A stretch of 64,000 nucleotides of DNA from Paucimonas lemoignei. Its GTDB lineage: Bacteria; Pseudomonadota; Gammaproteobacteria; Pseudomonadales; Pseudomonadaceae. Both the position numbers and the translations under genes were made by a program. The notes under the pieces were generated by a model. It worked only from the letters and a program-made list of their open reading frames with translations, had not been told where the DNA came from and made no database searches. Every line of letters begins with the position of its first letter. Within the stretch, counting starts at the first letter, position 1. The stretch spans positions 744,001 to 808,000 of the forward strand of contig LS483371.1 in assembly GCA_900475325.1 (NCBI GenBank). The letters are read 5' to 3'. Shown here in pieces: positions 39,062-48,493 of this stretch.

Positions 39062-41152
39062 ATGTCGACCCCCGCCAATCGCGCCTCGTTTACGCTGGAT
39101 ATCGCCGGGGTTGAGCACGACCTTCGTGTCCTGGAATTTCACGCCCAGGAAGCTATCAGTCGGCCGTTCAGTGCGCGGATTGAGCTGGTCAGCGAGCGGG
39201 CCAATCTGAAGCTGGAAGAGCTGCTGCATAGTCAGGCGTTTCTGCATTTCGACGGGCAGGGACATGGCTTGCACGGCCAGATCGGCGAAATCAGCCAGGG
39301 CGATTCCGGCAAGCGCTTTACCCATTACTTCATTCAACTGGTGCCCACCCTCAAACGGCTTGAGTACCGCAGCAATCACCGAATCTTTCAGAACCGCAGC
39401 GTGCCGGAGATCATCGGCCAGTTGCTCAAGGACCACGGCATCCTGGCCGACGAGTACGCCTTCAAGCTGCGCGAGCCGTGCAAAGCTCGGGAGTACTGCA
39501 CCCAGTACCACGAAACCGATCTGCATTTTCTGCGGCGCCTGTGCGAAGAAGAGGGGCTGCACTTCCACTTCCAGCACGGCCCTGAAAAGCACCTGCTGGT
39601 GTTCGCTGACGATCCGATCCAGCTGCCCATTGTGCAGGCGCCGGTCCAGTATAAACAGGGCAGTGGATTGGTCGGCGAAGCCCCGGTCATCAACACCTTC
39701 AGGCTGCGCCTGGCCACCCGAACCGGCAAAGTCGCGCGGCAGAACTATCACTTCGAGCAACCAAAGGTGGATCTGCTCAAATCCGCCGACGGCGAAGGGC
39801 GCAAGGATCTCGAAGATTACGCTTACCCGGCGGCGTATACCGACGGCGACACAGGTGGTCGTCAGGCCCGCAAAGCCTTGGAGCGCCACCGCAGCGATTA
39901 CCGTCAGGCCAGCGGCGAAAGTGACCAACCGGCATTGATCAGCGGCCATTTGTTTCAGCTCGAACACCCCAACCCGGACTGGAATGCCCAGTGGCTGCTG
40001 ACCTCGGTGATCCACACCGGCAAACAGCCGCAAGTGCTGGAAGAGTTCGCCCACAGTAGTGCGGCGTCAGCAGACTTCAATCAGGGTTATCGCAACAGCT
40101 TCCAGGCGGTTCCGGGGCTGACACCCTACCGCCCGCCGCTCAACCACCCCAAGCCCCGGCTGCTCGGCAGCCAGCACGCGCTGGTTACCGGGCCGCCCGG
40201 TGAAGAAGTGCATTGCGACGAATACGGGCGGGTCAAGGTCAAGTTCTTCTGGGACCGCGAGGGCGGGCTCAACGAACATTCCAGCTGCTGGCTGCGGGTC
40301 GCCACCGGCTGGGCTCATGATCAATACGGCGCGGCGATGATCCCTCGGGTCGGCATGGAAGTGGTGGTCGGCTATTTCGAATCCGACCCGGACCAGCCTT
40401 ACGTTCAAGCCTGTTTGCCCAACGCCACCACCCGCGTGCCGTTGAATCTGCCCGCACAAAAGACCCAGACCCTGCTCAAAACCCAAAGCAGCCCAGATGG
40501 CGGCGGCTACAACGAGCTGCGCATCGAAGACGCCAAAGGCCGCGAAGAAATCGCCATCCGTGCGCAGCGGGACTGGTCAGAACATGTGCTTAACGACCAA
40601 TCGATTCAGGTCGACAACCAGCGCAGCGTGCTGGTGGCCGGGCTGTCCAGCCATGAGTTGAAAGCTGATGAACATCATCTGACCCATGGGGCGCGCAATA
40701 CCCGGATTGGTGAGGATGACTCACTGACCGTGGTGGGGAGTCGGCATATTGAAGCGGCGAATCATCTGGTGAGTGCCATTTCGCAGGTGCATCTGGATTG
40801 CAAAGCTGACGTCATTATCGATGCGGGTCTGAGCGCAACGCTCAAGTCTGGCTCGCACTGGATAAGCATCACCCCGTCCGGGATTTTCAGCAGCGTACCG
40901 ATCTTGCTAGGTGGGGCGCCGGTGCCGGGGATGCCAGCTGCGCCTGGCTTGCCGCTACCGCTGGATAAAAAGGTTGCTCTCAGCCCGCCCGAGTCCGCTC
41001 TGAACCGCTACAGCATGGCGCTTCCCCAGCAACTGGTGGGCGACGCACCGATTGTAGAGTTGTGCCAGAAACCTCATGGCAAGACGCCCATGGAATGCCC
41101 GTTGGAGCACTGCCCTTGTGCAAGTGAACTGCGCAGGAGGGCACAAGGATGA
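39062..41152 (+). CDS. vgrG: type VI secretion spike protein VgrG (TssI)
   Basis: A 696-aa VgrG. The N-terminal gp27-like part (about 1-380) includes YCTQYHETDLHFLRRLCEEEGLHFHF. The gp5 OB fold (about 390-470) has DEYGRVKVKFFWDREG, CWLRVATGWAH and GMEVVVGYFESDPDQP. The beta-helical C-terminal part (about 480-620) has GGGYNELRIEDAKGREE and repeated short strands. The final 70 residues are a Pro/Gly-rich tail with several Cys, which may contact cargo. It forms the trimeric puncturing tip. No other structural T6SS genes are in the window, so this is an orphan vgrG island. The next start codon overlaps its stop (ATGA). Confidence 0.96.
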   Translation: MSTPANRASFTLDIAGVEHDLRVLEFHAQEAISRPFSARIELVSERANLKLEELLHSQAFLHFDGQGHGLHGQIGEISQGDSGKRFTHYFIQLVPTLKRLEYRSNHRIFQNRSVPEIIGQLLKDHGILADEYAFKLREPCKAREYCTQYHETDLHFLRRLCEEEGLHFHFQHGPEKHLLVFADDPIQLPIVQAPVQYKQGSGLVGEAPVINTFRLRLATRTGKVARQNYHFEQPKVDLLKSADGEGRKDLEDYAYPAAYTDGDTGGRQARKALERHRSDYRQASGESDQPALISGHLFQLEHPNPDWNAQWLLTSVIHTGKQPQVLEEFAHSSAASADFNQGYRNSFQAVPGLTPYRPPLNHPKPRLLGSQHALVTGPPGEEVHCDEYGRVKVKFFWDREGGLNEHSSCWLRVATGWAHDQYGAAMIPRVGMEVVVGYFESDPDQPYVQACLPNATTRVPLNLPAQKTQTLLKTQSSPDGGGYNELRIEDAKGREEIAIRAQRDWSEHVLNDQSIQVDNQRSVLVAGLSSHELKADEHHLTHGARNTRIGEDDSLTVVGSRHIEAANHLVSAISQVHLDCKADVIIDAGLSATLKSGSHWISITPSGIFSSVPILLGGAPVPGMPAAPGLPLPLDKKVALSPPESALNRYSMALPQQLVGDAPIVELCQKPHGKTPMECPLEHCPCASELRRRAQG

Positions 41153-41931
41153 ATACCTGGGTTCTGTTGGAACGTACGCCAAACCTGCTGGCCAAGGTGT
41201 ATCAGCTCGTTGGCTCTCCCCGCCTGTCGATGCTGTTTGATAAGACTGAATTGGCGCCTTATACAGATCAGAGTCCCGTTTTGGTCACCTGCGCCGAGCA
41301 TTCGGAGTTGCTCAGGGCTGTGCAGCAAACACCCAAGGACTGGCCCGGCTTGATCCTCCAGAGTGAGCAGCCAAGGGCGGCGGTGCTGGAGCATTTACGG
41401 CAGATTCTGTTCGTGCAATTCAGCAGCACGGGCAGGGGCGTGTTGCGCTATTGCCACCCAGTCACCGCCAGTTATTTTTTCCCGGCTTGTCATGGTCATC
41501 AGCTCAAGTCCTGGCTTGGGCCTGTCACACGTTTGAGTTGGCATGGCGGCACCTGGGCGGATCGAGCTTCAAACATCAGCGCCTGGAAAACACTTGAAAA
41601 CCCGGAGGCAAATAGCGAGAAGGCGTTTGCCAACGACCCCGTGCTGGACGTTGATCAACAACAGGCTCTGCGTTGCCAGCAACACGATTACTTCCTGTAT
41701 CGGTGGTGGGTTGCGCAGCCGGACCTGTGCTTCGCGCGCAGTCAGCAATGGCTGAGTGAAGCTCTGTCCTACGGGTTTACGGAGGTTGGCTCGTTTGAGC
41801 GCTATCTGAACGTGCGCCTTGCTTATCCCGAGCCCGACGTACCGCTGGCATTGCCTGAAGGTTCGGACGAATTCCGTCTCGCCTTCCTGCTGCACCACCT
41901 GCAAAAACAACCCGCCAGACAGGAATTCTAA
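41149..41931 (+). CDS. DUF4123 T6SS effector adaptor/chaperone
   Basis: A 260-aa protein of the DUF4123 type (Tap/TEC adaptors). The N-terminal half has the LLERTPNLLAK and PVLVTCAEHSELL strands. A middle stretch RGVLRYCHPVTASYFFPAC and a C-terminal helical part with WWVAQPDLCFARSQQWL fit the family. DUF4123 proteins bind the effector encoded next to them and load it on VgrG. Its position between vgrG and the large effector, with ATGA overlap with vgrG and one base between its stop and the effector ATG, is exactly that arrangement. Confidence 0.88.
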   Translation: MNTWVLLERTPNLLAKVYQLVGSPRLSMLFDKTELAPYTDQSPVLVTCAEHSELLRAVQQTPKDWPGLILQSEQPRAAVLEHLRQILFVQFSSTGRGVLRYCHPVTASYFFPACHGHQLKSWLGPVTRLSWHGGTWADRASNISAWKTLENPEANSEKAFANDPVLDVDQQQALRCQQHDYFLYRWWVAQPDLCFARSQQWLSEALSYGFTEVGSFERYLNVRLAYPEPDVPLALPEGSDEFRLAFLLHHLQKQPARQEF

Positions 41932-41932
41932 G

Positions 41933-44900
41933 ATGCCTCAACACATCGGCGATTTGAGCCGTGGCCCTTGCTGTGAAATCAATAAACTCATCGTTCAGGT
42001 GGTCGGCAAGGATCACCCCGCGACCCAACGTCTGGCGCTTTATGAAAAGGATGCCGACAAGCGCCTGGACGAGCTGACCGCCGAGGACGCCCCGGAAACC
42101 GTCACCGCCTGGATGTGCAAACCAAGCTCGCTGCATGTCTGGGACTGGGATGGCGAGCCCGGCCATCGCATGGTGCTGGAGGTCGAGGAAGAGTACGGCG
42201 CGATCATCAAACTGCCGCTGCCCGACGCGCATATCACCACGCGGCAATTGGACAAACAGTGGAATCAGATCGTCCCGGTTCTGCCCTTCGTCCCGTTGCC
42301 CGGGATCAGCAGCGCTCAGGACCACGGCACCCCGGTGCTCTGCCGCCCCGGCTACCTGTATGTGTTTATGGAAGGGCGGCTGTGGCGCGAACTGGAAATC
42401 CGCATCGCCGATGAGCGCACCACATACCACGACATCGAACTGGACAAGTTTCGCGTTGAAGACGGCTTCGTCGACGACGCCCGGCTGGCCACTGGCAAGG
42501 CGCTGGACGATATCTGGCTGCCCGCCAACTGGAACGACCGACGCGTCGACATCCAGCTGTGCTTCAGCGAAGTTCAGCTCAGCCACGCGCGCCTCAAACG
42601 CCTTGAGCAAGACCCGGCACTGCGCAGGCAGCGCTGCCAAAGTCCAGACCTCAGGGTGTCCAGGGAAGACACCGAAAGACGCTTTACCGGCAAGCCCGAT
42701 GGCGCGGCGATGCTTGAGACGTTCCGTGGTTTGGATGGTTTTGATGAAATCAATCAGTCCCAGACCGCCCCCACCGTCGCCTGGCCGAATCTCAAGCAGA
42801 GCGCTTTCCCGCTGTCATTTCCTGCACCGCAACGTGCGCGGCAGATTGGCTTTGAATGGATGCTTGATCAGCCGTCTCACTACGTGTGTGATCTGAGTGG
42901 AGAGTTTCTCGCCACTGCATTCAACGACGCGCGGCAGCATGTCCGAGCCTGTGAGAAAGGGGACGCTCCCTATCGCCCGCGATTGCTGGAAACCGGTGCC
43001 TGGGCGCAACGTCTGGAGCAAATCGTGGCTCCGGCAGCCGAGGAAAACACCGGCCTGTGGGAGGCCCACCCGCCAGCAGACGATGTGCTAGCCAGAGCGC
43101 GCGCCCGAGAACTGCACGGCGTAATGCTGGAGGATCCGCATTACCGTCTGCACCACTTGAATACCCGCATTCAAGACCAGCAGCAATTGCTGGAACTGTG
43201 CGGGGCACGGGCGCAGCGTTACAGTCATCACGGCAGTGCGCTGCTGGTTCAGCAATTGGTGATACCCGAAAACATTGGTGGCAAGAAAAACCCTCTGCAT
43301 CAAAAGCTCGACCTGATCAAAGAGCAGGGGCGGCTCGATATCAACCGCTTCACCGCCACGGGTGAGCGGGCGCAGCTGTGGCGCAGCCTGGAGATTGGCC
43401 AGGCATTGCTCTGCGAATACCTGCAGCTGCCATATGTTGAACAAAGCATTGCCGATTACTTCAGCCAGGACGGCTCTACGTACGTCGCCTCTTTGCATTT
43501 CATCAGCCAGCTGTTTGTCACCCTGGCCCTGCCGCCTGCGGCTTACGACCCGTTGGCGGCCAGCGGGGATATCACCGACGCGCTGACCCTGGTCAGCCTT
43601 TGCCGCCCAGCAGCCAGTGTCGGGCAGCGCTGGCTCGCCGAAGTCGCCAACGATCTGCAGCACCCACTGCACCGCATGCTTTGGCCAGATGCCGAACAAC
43701 AGAATCTGGATGCGCCGTATCAGGCGCCAGACACGCCAGATATCAATGCAGGCGACGGGCAGTTTCGCGCCACTGAGCTGGCCAGGTTTGAACAAAAAGA
43801 TTTTTACCCTGCCCAGGGCTCCGACGACATCAACAGCCTGTTCCTCGCCACCCTGCTTGAAAACGGCGCCCTGAAATCAAGCTTTTTCGTAGCGGGCAAA
43901 GGTTTCGCCGGGGCATTGGTCTCCGTTTATGAAAACCTGCAAGGCGCGGTGGAGGCGGCAGATAAGGCGGTAAACGGCACTCAGCCCGGCGCGCCCATTC
44001 GACCATCCATTGAGATCGCACCTGCACAGCCCAACGCAGCGCTACATAAACGAAGCATTGCGCAACTGCGCAGCATGCTGCCGCGTACCTTTGGCGATCT
44101 GCATTACCTGAGCCGCGCCGAGGCCCATCACAAGGGCTACCACGTCTTCGGCCTGGACGATATTCCCCAACAGCTCAACCGATCGCACCAGCCTTACGGG
44201 GTTTACCGCAATCAGTACGGCATTCTGCAACCCGATTTCACCCCAGCAGGTTACGTCACGCCGCAGGTAGAACTACCGCCCGGCCGAAGAGTGCTGGGCA
44301 TGCCTGCGCTACACCCCACCGCAAAGGCGGTGCGCGAGGCCAATTGGCACTTCAATCAGGAGTGGCAGCGCGAGCAGGCGCAGCGTGCGGCAGATCAGGC
44401 TGGAAAGACTGCAATTCAGAGCGCAGTGGCGAAAGGCGAGGCGATACGCAGTGGCAACTTGTTCAGGTTTCTCAATTCAGTTCCGTTTGCGGGGGTGGTG
44501 GTGGGGCTGGAGTTTTGGAATTTGAGGAATGAGTTGGATGCTGCGGAGAAGGCGGTTCGGGAAAAAAGTGGTGGCAGAGTTACTTCTGGTTATGTGGGGG
44601 CTGGCCTGGATCTGGCGATTGCGATGGAGGCCCTTACAATAAAGCTAGCTGGCACCAAGTCTATTTTGGCTGCAGGTCGTAAAACGCTGTTCACCATTTC
44701 TGAAGATGCGGCGGAGCGTCTTCTGGGTCCGTTAAGTCAACATCTTGTAAAAGAGTACAGCGGTATTCTTCTCGGGCGGGTATTTGCTGGCCTGGCGTTC
44801 ACCGGCCTCAATCTCTATGACGCCTGGTATTCCTACCGCTGGAGCGACGATGCTTGCATCGGTAATTTGGTGCTGGTAGCAGCGGGCCTGATTGGTACGG

Positions 44901-45655
44901 TAGGCCTGCTCACCGTCAGCAGCGTTGTAATTCTCGGCTTGTCCATAGCCGCCTGGTTAAGCCTGTTCTTGATAGTGCTAGGGGCGGGATTGCTCTATTT
45001 CTTCAGTAGCAGCGGTATTGAGGATTGGTTGAATAAAGGTCCATTCGGCAGCGATCCCCACAGCGTGGCCGAGCACCTGCATGACCCACAAACGGCCTTC
45101 TATTATCTGGTTAGCCTGCTGGCCAATATCCAAATCTCTATCGAGCGGAATCCGGACTTCAAAGCCGACGCCAAAGTGGATTATCGAGATCCGCTGTCGT
45201 TCATGGTACGAAGCACCAATACCAGAATCCGCATTCAAAGCAATCTTGGCGGCCTCTTGGCCGGGCTGGGTAAGCCAGGTATCTCAGCGTTTTGCGCCCT
45301 CGAACGAGTCGAGAGCTTTTACGATGGGTATGGCGGGCAAACACACGAGATGAGTACGCGTACCGTCACAGAGCCCGTTTGTCATCGGCTGTGGCCGGAC
45401 GCTCTGGAGCTGTTGGTACAAACCCCTTTCTCCTGCCCGGCAGAACCGCAAGCGAACCTCCCCGCCATCCATCATCGCTGGCGAGTCCGCGCACAACTCT
45501 CGGTCAACGACGGTCAGCGAACCTGGGTCTTCCCGGCACCCCCACCCAAAGACCCAACACCCTTCGGTCCGGCTTATGCGAAGCCCGACTTTGAAGACAC
45601 TGCTCGCTTGTTCTGGGCTGATGAAATCGTACACAAAACGAATGCCGATCAATGA
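41933..45655 (+). CDS. VasX-like T6SS membrane-active effector (1,240 aa)
   Basis: Starts at ATG 41933 (MPQHIGDLSRGPCCE) with AGGA upstream. The N-terminal region has the pattern of the VasX N-terminal (MIX-type) domain: CxxNKLIVQVVGKDHP-like start, WDWDGEPGH and LCRPGYLYVFMEG. The middle is soluble and probably binds the adaptor. A strongly hydrophobic stretch at about residues 945-1025 contains several potential membrane helices and agrees with the colicin-like pore-forming action of Vibrio cholerae VasX. A soluble tail follows and ends DEIVHKTNADQ. By family knowledge it is delivered into target cells and depolarises the inner membrane. The next gene starts at ATGA overlapping its stop, as expected of immunity. 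Confidence 0.85.
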   Translation: MPQHIGDLSRGPCCEINKLIVQVVGKDHPATQRLALYEKDADKRLDELTAEDAPETVTAWMCKPSSLHVWDWDGEPGHRMVLEVEEEYGAIIKLPLPDAHITTRQLDKQWNQIVPVLPFVPLPGISSAQDHGTPVLCRPGYLYVFMEGRLWRELEIRIADERTTYHDIELDKFRVEDGFVDDARLATGKALDDIWLPANWNDRRVDIQLCFSEVQLSHARLKRLEQDPALRRQRCQSPDLRVSREDTERRFTGKPDGAAMLETFRGLDGFDEINQSQTAPTVAWPNLKQSAFPLSFPAPQRARQIGFEWMLDQPSHYVCDLSGEFLATAFNDARQHVRACEKGDAPYRPRLLETGAWAQRLEQIVAPAAEENTGLWEAHPPADDVLARARARELHGVMLEDPHYRLHHLNTRIQDQQQLLELCGARAQRYSHHGSALLVQQLVIPENIGGKKNPLHQKLDLIKEQGRLDINRFTATGERAQLWRSLEIGQALLCEYLQLPYVEQSIADYFSQDGSTYVASLHFISQLFVTLALPPAAYDPLAASGDITDALTLVSLCRPAASVGQRWLAEVANDLQHPLHRMLWPDAEQQNLDAPYQAPDTPDINAGDGQFRATELARFEQKDFYPAQGSDDINSLFLATLLENGALKSSFFVAGKGFAGALVSVYENLQGAVEAADKAVNGTQPGAPIRPSIEIAPAQPNAALHKRSIAQLRSMLPRTFGDLHYLSRAEAHHKGYHVFGLDDIPQQLNRSHQPYGVYRNQYGILQPDFTPAGYVTPQVELPPGRRVLGMPALHPTAKAVREANWHFNQEWQREQAQRAADQAGKTAIQSAVAKGEAIRSGNLFRFLNSVPFAGVVVGLEFWNLRNELDAAEKAVREKSGGRVTSGYVGAGLDLAIAMEALTIKLAGTKSILAAGRKTLFTISEDAAERLLGPLSQHLVKEYSGILLGRVFAGLAFTGLNLYDAWYSYRWSDDACIGNLVLVAAGLIGTVGLLTVSSVVILGLSIAAWLSLFLIVLGAGLLYFFSSSGIEDWLNKGPFGSDPHSVAEHLHDPQTAFYYLVSLLANIQISIERNPDFKADAKVDYRDPLSFMVRSTNTRIRIQSNLGGLLAGLGKPGISAFCALERVESFYDGYGGQTHEMSTRTVTEPVCHRLWPDALELLVQTPFSCPAEPQANLPAIHHRWRVRAQLSVNDGQRTWVFPAPPPKDPTPFGPAYAKPDFEDTARLFWADEIVHKTNADQ

Positions 45656-46722
45656 CGACAGATCAGACGAACTATTACGCGCCAACGGCCTATCGCTTGG
45701 ACAGCATCCCGAACCAATTGCCGTCTGAAGAGCGCTTTTGGTTAAAGCGTTTCGGTAAAAAGCGCTTGCCTTGGGGCGATCCGCTAGAGATCGCCCCGGA
45801 CGCGTTCATGCGCAAGCGTTCACCAAATAATCTGCGGTTTCGCGAGCAGATGCGTGCAGAACGAGATGAGCATCGAGCGGCAGGCACTTATGTCCCTGCC
45901 CCTTACGAGCATGTGGACTTTCATGATCGGCACGATCATGAGCGGTTCAGGTTTTCGTTATGGTCGACAAGATCGCAGATTTGGTTACATCTATTGATAT
46001 TTGGTAAAGGTTTTTTTCTTGTTGGTTTAGCACCATTCATATTCGCACTGGTGGCAGGAATTTATACACTGCCACAGCCCCCAATGGAAATAGTTGAAGA
46101 TAGCTTCAAGTATGTTTTTCCTTGGACTACAGGTGTTCCTCTTCTCTGCTGGGCAATAGGCTCTCTAGTTATCCACAAATTCCCCAAACTCTGGGTAAAA
46201 CCCTCCCGAGGCCCCATATGGGAACTCAACCGCCGCACCGGTCTAGTGACCCTGTTTGATTATAAAAATAACGGCGAATATAAAAAGAACGGCACGATCG
46301 GCGAACTCACTGCGCCGTTTTACGAGTTCGATGCTTATATCGTCTCTGCACCTGATCGTCAGGGCACGATGAATCATGTGCTGTGTCTCGCCCATCGATA
46401 TCGGGACATTGTTATCGACTTCTCGTCCTTGGTGAACCTTGACACTCGCTGGCAATTGCCCTGCGCGTTGTGGGATTACCTGCAGAACTACATGGACGTC
46501 AGCGGCCCATTGCCGGAGTTGCCGCGCTATGAAGAGTTCCGCCACCTCGACCCGACCACAGCTGCCCACGACCTGAAAACCGGTCGCAACCCGCGCTTCT
46601 GGATCGACATGGATGACGCGACTTTCAAGCTGTATGTGGATCAGTTGCTGGACAACATCGACGGTATAGACACCTTTCAACGGCCAAACCTGATGGCGCG
46701 TTATGTCCGGTATGTGGACTAA
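45652..46722 (+). CDS. putative immunity protein 1 (DUF6708-like, membrane)
   Basis: A 356-aa protein whose ATG overlaps the effector stop (ATGA). An N-terminal soluble part (about 1-100, SEERFWLKRFGKKRLPWGDP) precedes two predicted membrane helices (about 108-140 and 158-182). A C-terminal soluble domain (about 185-356) begins FPKLWVKPSRGPIWELNRRTG. I recall this C-terminal pattern as DUF6708, common beside VgrG/VasX-like genes. Its position and membrane topology fit protection against a pore former, as for TsiV2. That function is inferred. It is nearly identical to the next gene in both soluble parts but not in the membrane part. Confidence 0.7.
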   Translation: MTTDQTNYYAPTAYRLDSIPNQLPSEERFWLKRFGKKRLPWGDPLEIAPDAFMRKRSPNNLRFREQMRAERDEHRAAGTYVPAPYEHVDFHDRHDHERFRFSLWSTRSQIWLHLLIFGKGFFLVGLAPFIFALVAGIYTLPQPPMEIVEDSFKYVFPWTTGVPLLCWAIGSLVIHKFPKLWVKPSRGPIWELNRRTGLVTLFDYKNNGEYKKNGTIGELTAPFYEFDAYIVSAPDRQGTMNHVLCLAHRYRDIVIDFSSLVNLDTRWQLPCALWDYLQNYMDVSGPLPELPRYEEFRHLDPTTAAHDLKTGRNPRFWIDMDDATFKLYVDQLLDNIDGIDTFQRPNLMARYVRYVD

Positions 46723-46726
46723 GACC

Positions 46727-47803
46727 ATGACAGCGACTACTACAGAAACACCTTACTATGCGTCCACGGCTTACCGTTCAGACCAGACCCCCAATCAGCC
46801 TCCGTCTGAGGAGCGCTCCTGGTTAAAGCGTTTCGGCAAAAAGCGCTTGCCGTGGGGTGATCCGCTAGAGATCGCCCCGGACGCGTTCATGCGCAAGCGT
46901 TCACCAAATAACTTGCGGTTTCGCGAGCAGATGCGTGCAGAACGAGATGAGCATCGAGCGGCAGGCACTTATGTCCCTGCCCCTTACGAGCATGTGGACT
47001 TTCATGATCGGCACGATCATGAACGGTTCAGGTTTTCGTTGTGGTCCGCAAAGTCCCAGTTCTGGGCATATCTTCATATGTTCGGAAAAGGTTGGTCGAT
47101 AATGTTCAGCCCCCTTTATATCCTTAGCGGGTTAATCATCGCTGCGAATGCTTCGGGAGATTTTTTATTCGAGTTTCTTGATTTCGTGCAAAGGACGTAT
47201 TACGTCATGTTGCTACCTCTCTATAGTGCTTGGGCATTGGCCGCTTTAGTTATCCACAAATTCCCCAAACTCTGGGTAAAACCATCCAGAGGCCCAATTT
47301 GGGAACTCAACCGCCGCACCGGTCTAGTGACCCTATTCGATTATAAAAATAACGGCGAATACAAAAAGAACGGCACCATCGGCGAACTCACTGCGCCGTT
47401 TTACGAGTTCGATGCTTACATCGTCTCTGCACCTGATCGTCAGGGCACGATGCATCATGTGCTGTGTCTCGCCCATCGATATCGGAACATCGTGATCGAT
47501 TTCTCGTCCCTGGTGAACCTCGACACTCGTTGGCAAATACCCTGCGCGTTGTGGGATTACCTGCAGAACTACATGGACACCAGCGGCCCGCTGCCGGAAT
47601 TGCCGCGTTACGAAGAGTTCCGCCACCTGGACCCGACCACTGCCGCCTACGACTTGAAAACCGGCCGCAACCCGCGCTTCTGGATCGACATGGATGACGA
47701 AACCTACAAACAGCAGATTAACCAGATGCATAAAGATATCTACAACATCAACTCCTTCAAACGCCCGAACCTCATGGCGAGGCATGTGCGGTATGTGGAT
47801 TAA
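46727..47803 (+). CDS. putative immunity protein 2, paralogue of the preceding gene
   Basis: A 358-aa protein, started at ATG 46727 (MTATTTETPYYASTAYR) because this aligns with the paralogue; an in-frame ATG at 46703 lies inside the previous gene. The N-terminal 90 or so residues and the C-terminal 175 or so are almost the same as in the first copy, with long stretches identical at DNA level. The central membrane region (about 90-180) is unrelated in sequence but keeps two hydrophobic segments. This points to duplication followed by selected divergence or recombination in the membrane core. It may be an orphan immunity protein against a different VasX-type toxin. Confidence 0.7.
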   Translation: MTATTTETPYYASTAYRSDQTPNQPPSEERSWLKRFGKKRLPWGDPLEIAPDAFMRKRSPNNLRFREQMRAERDEHRAAGTYVPAPYEHVDFHDRHDHERFRFSLWSAKSQFWAYLHMFGKGWSIMFSPLYILSGLIIAANASGDFLFEFLDFVQRTYYVMLLPLYSAWALAALVIHKFPKLWVKPSRGPIWELNRRTGLVTLFDYKNNGEYKKNGTIGELTAPFYEFDAYIVSAPDRQGTMHHVLCLAHRYRNIVIDFSSLVNLDTRWQIPCALWDYLQNYMDTSGPLPELPRYEEFRHLDPTTAAYDLKTGRNPRFWIDMDDETYKQQINQMHKDIYNINSFKRPNLMARHVRYVD

Positions 47804-48493
47804 ATGATGAACCTAAAAGAAATACGTTTTTTTGAAAGGTGGGAACGCCTTGATGCTTTAACGGTGGTCGCATGGCTATTTTTATTTTTAATAGCGGCGG
47901 TCATAAGTTCAGGATTCTTTTTTTTGGCATTAAGGCCTATATTTGATCCTGATTTTTGTCACTACGTGCGCACGCCAAGGGCGCGCAAGTCTTGCGAGCC
48001 TGGTTCAATGTTTGAGGCATTTACCATTGGTAGTGTCTTCACGTATTTCACTTTAAAGCTAGCATTGGGCTCTTGCGTTGAGGTGTTATTTCGGCCTTTA
48101 GCGCGTCGACCGCTCAGTTCTATTTTACGTATGTTTTTGTTGTTCAAGCGAGTACGTCTGGATAAGGTTGCAGTCAACGGCTCAGTGGATTTGAGATTCG
48201 CAAGTCTGCACGGCAACTATCAAACTTACCAAGCTTTCACATTGAAAATTAAAAATCTGCAGAGGTTAACCTTCTATCAAGGGGATTACATTGATATCTC
48301 GCCAAGCTCTATCTTTCGAGAAGGCGCACTCCTCGAATTCTCCTACCTCGCCGATTCAACCGGCCTCGATTACGCCAGGGCCAGGGTGCGTTGCGAATAT
48401 GAAGGGCAGGTCTTTCACGGCGAACTTGAGCTTGAAGCCGACAGCTACGAGCTCAGGCTGCTGCCCAGGTCTGTGCTTGAAAACCGGCAGTAG
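47804..48493 (+). CDS. unknown membrane protein at the end of the T6SS cassette
   Basis: A 229-aa protein not recognised as a known family. Two hydrophobic segments (about 18-45 and 68-95) flank a short loop with two Cys (FCHYVRTPRARKSCEPG). The C-terminal half (about 110-229) is soluble and reads as beta-strands (VAVNGSVDLRF, LTFYQGDYIDISPSS, LEFSYLADSTG). It follows the second immunity gene with no gap (ATG right after TAA), so it is probably co-transcribed and may be a further immunity or accessory protein. Its DNA is visibly AT-richer than the neighbours in the first half, consistent with transfer. ATG at 47807 is an alternative start. Confidence 0.65.
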   Translation: MMNLKEIRFFERWERLDALTVVAWLFLFLIAAVISSGFFFLALRPIFDPDFCHYVRTPRARKSCEPGSMFEAFTIGSVFTYFTLKLALGSCVEVLFRPLARRPLSSILRMFLLFKRVRLDKVAVNGSVDLRFASLHGNYQTYQAFTLKIKNLQRLTFYQGDYIDISPSSIFREGALLEFSYLADSTGLDYARARVRCEYEGQVFHGELELEADSYELRLLPRSVLENRQ

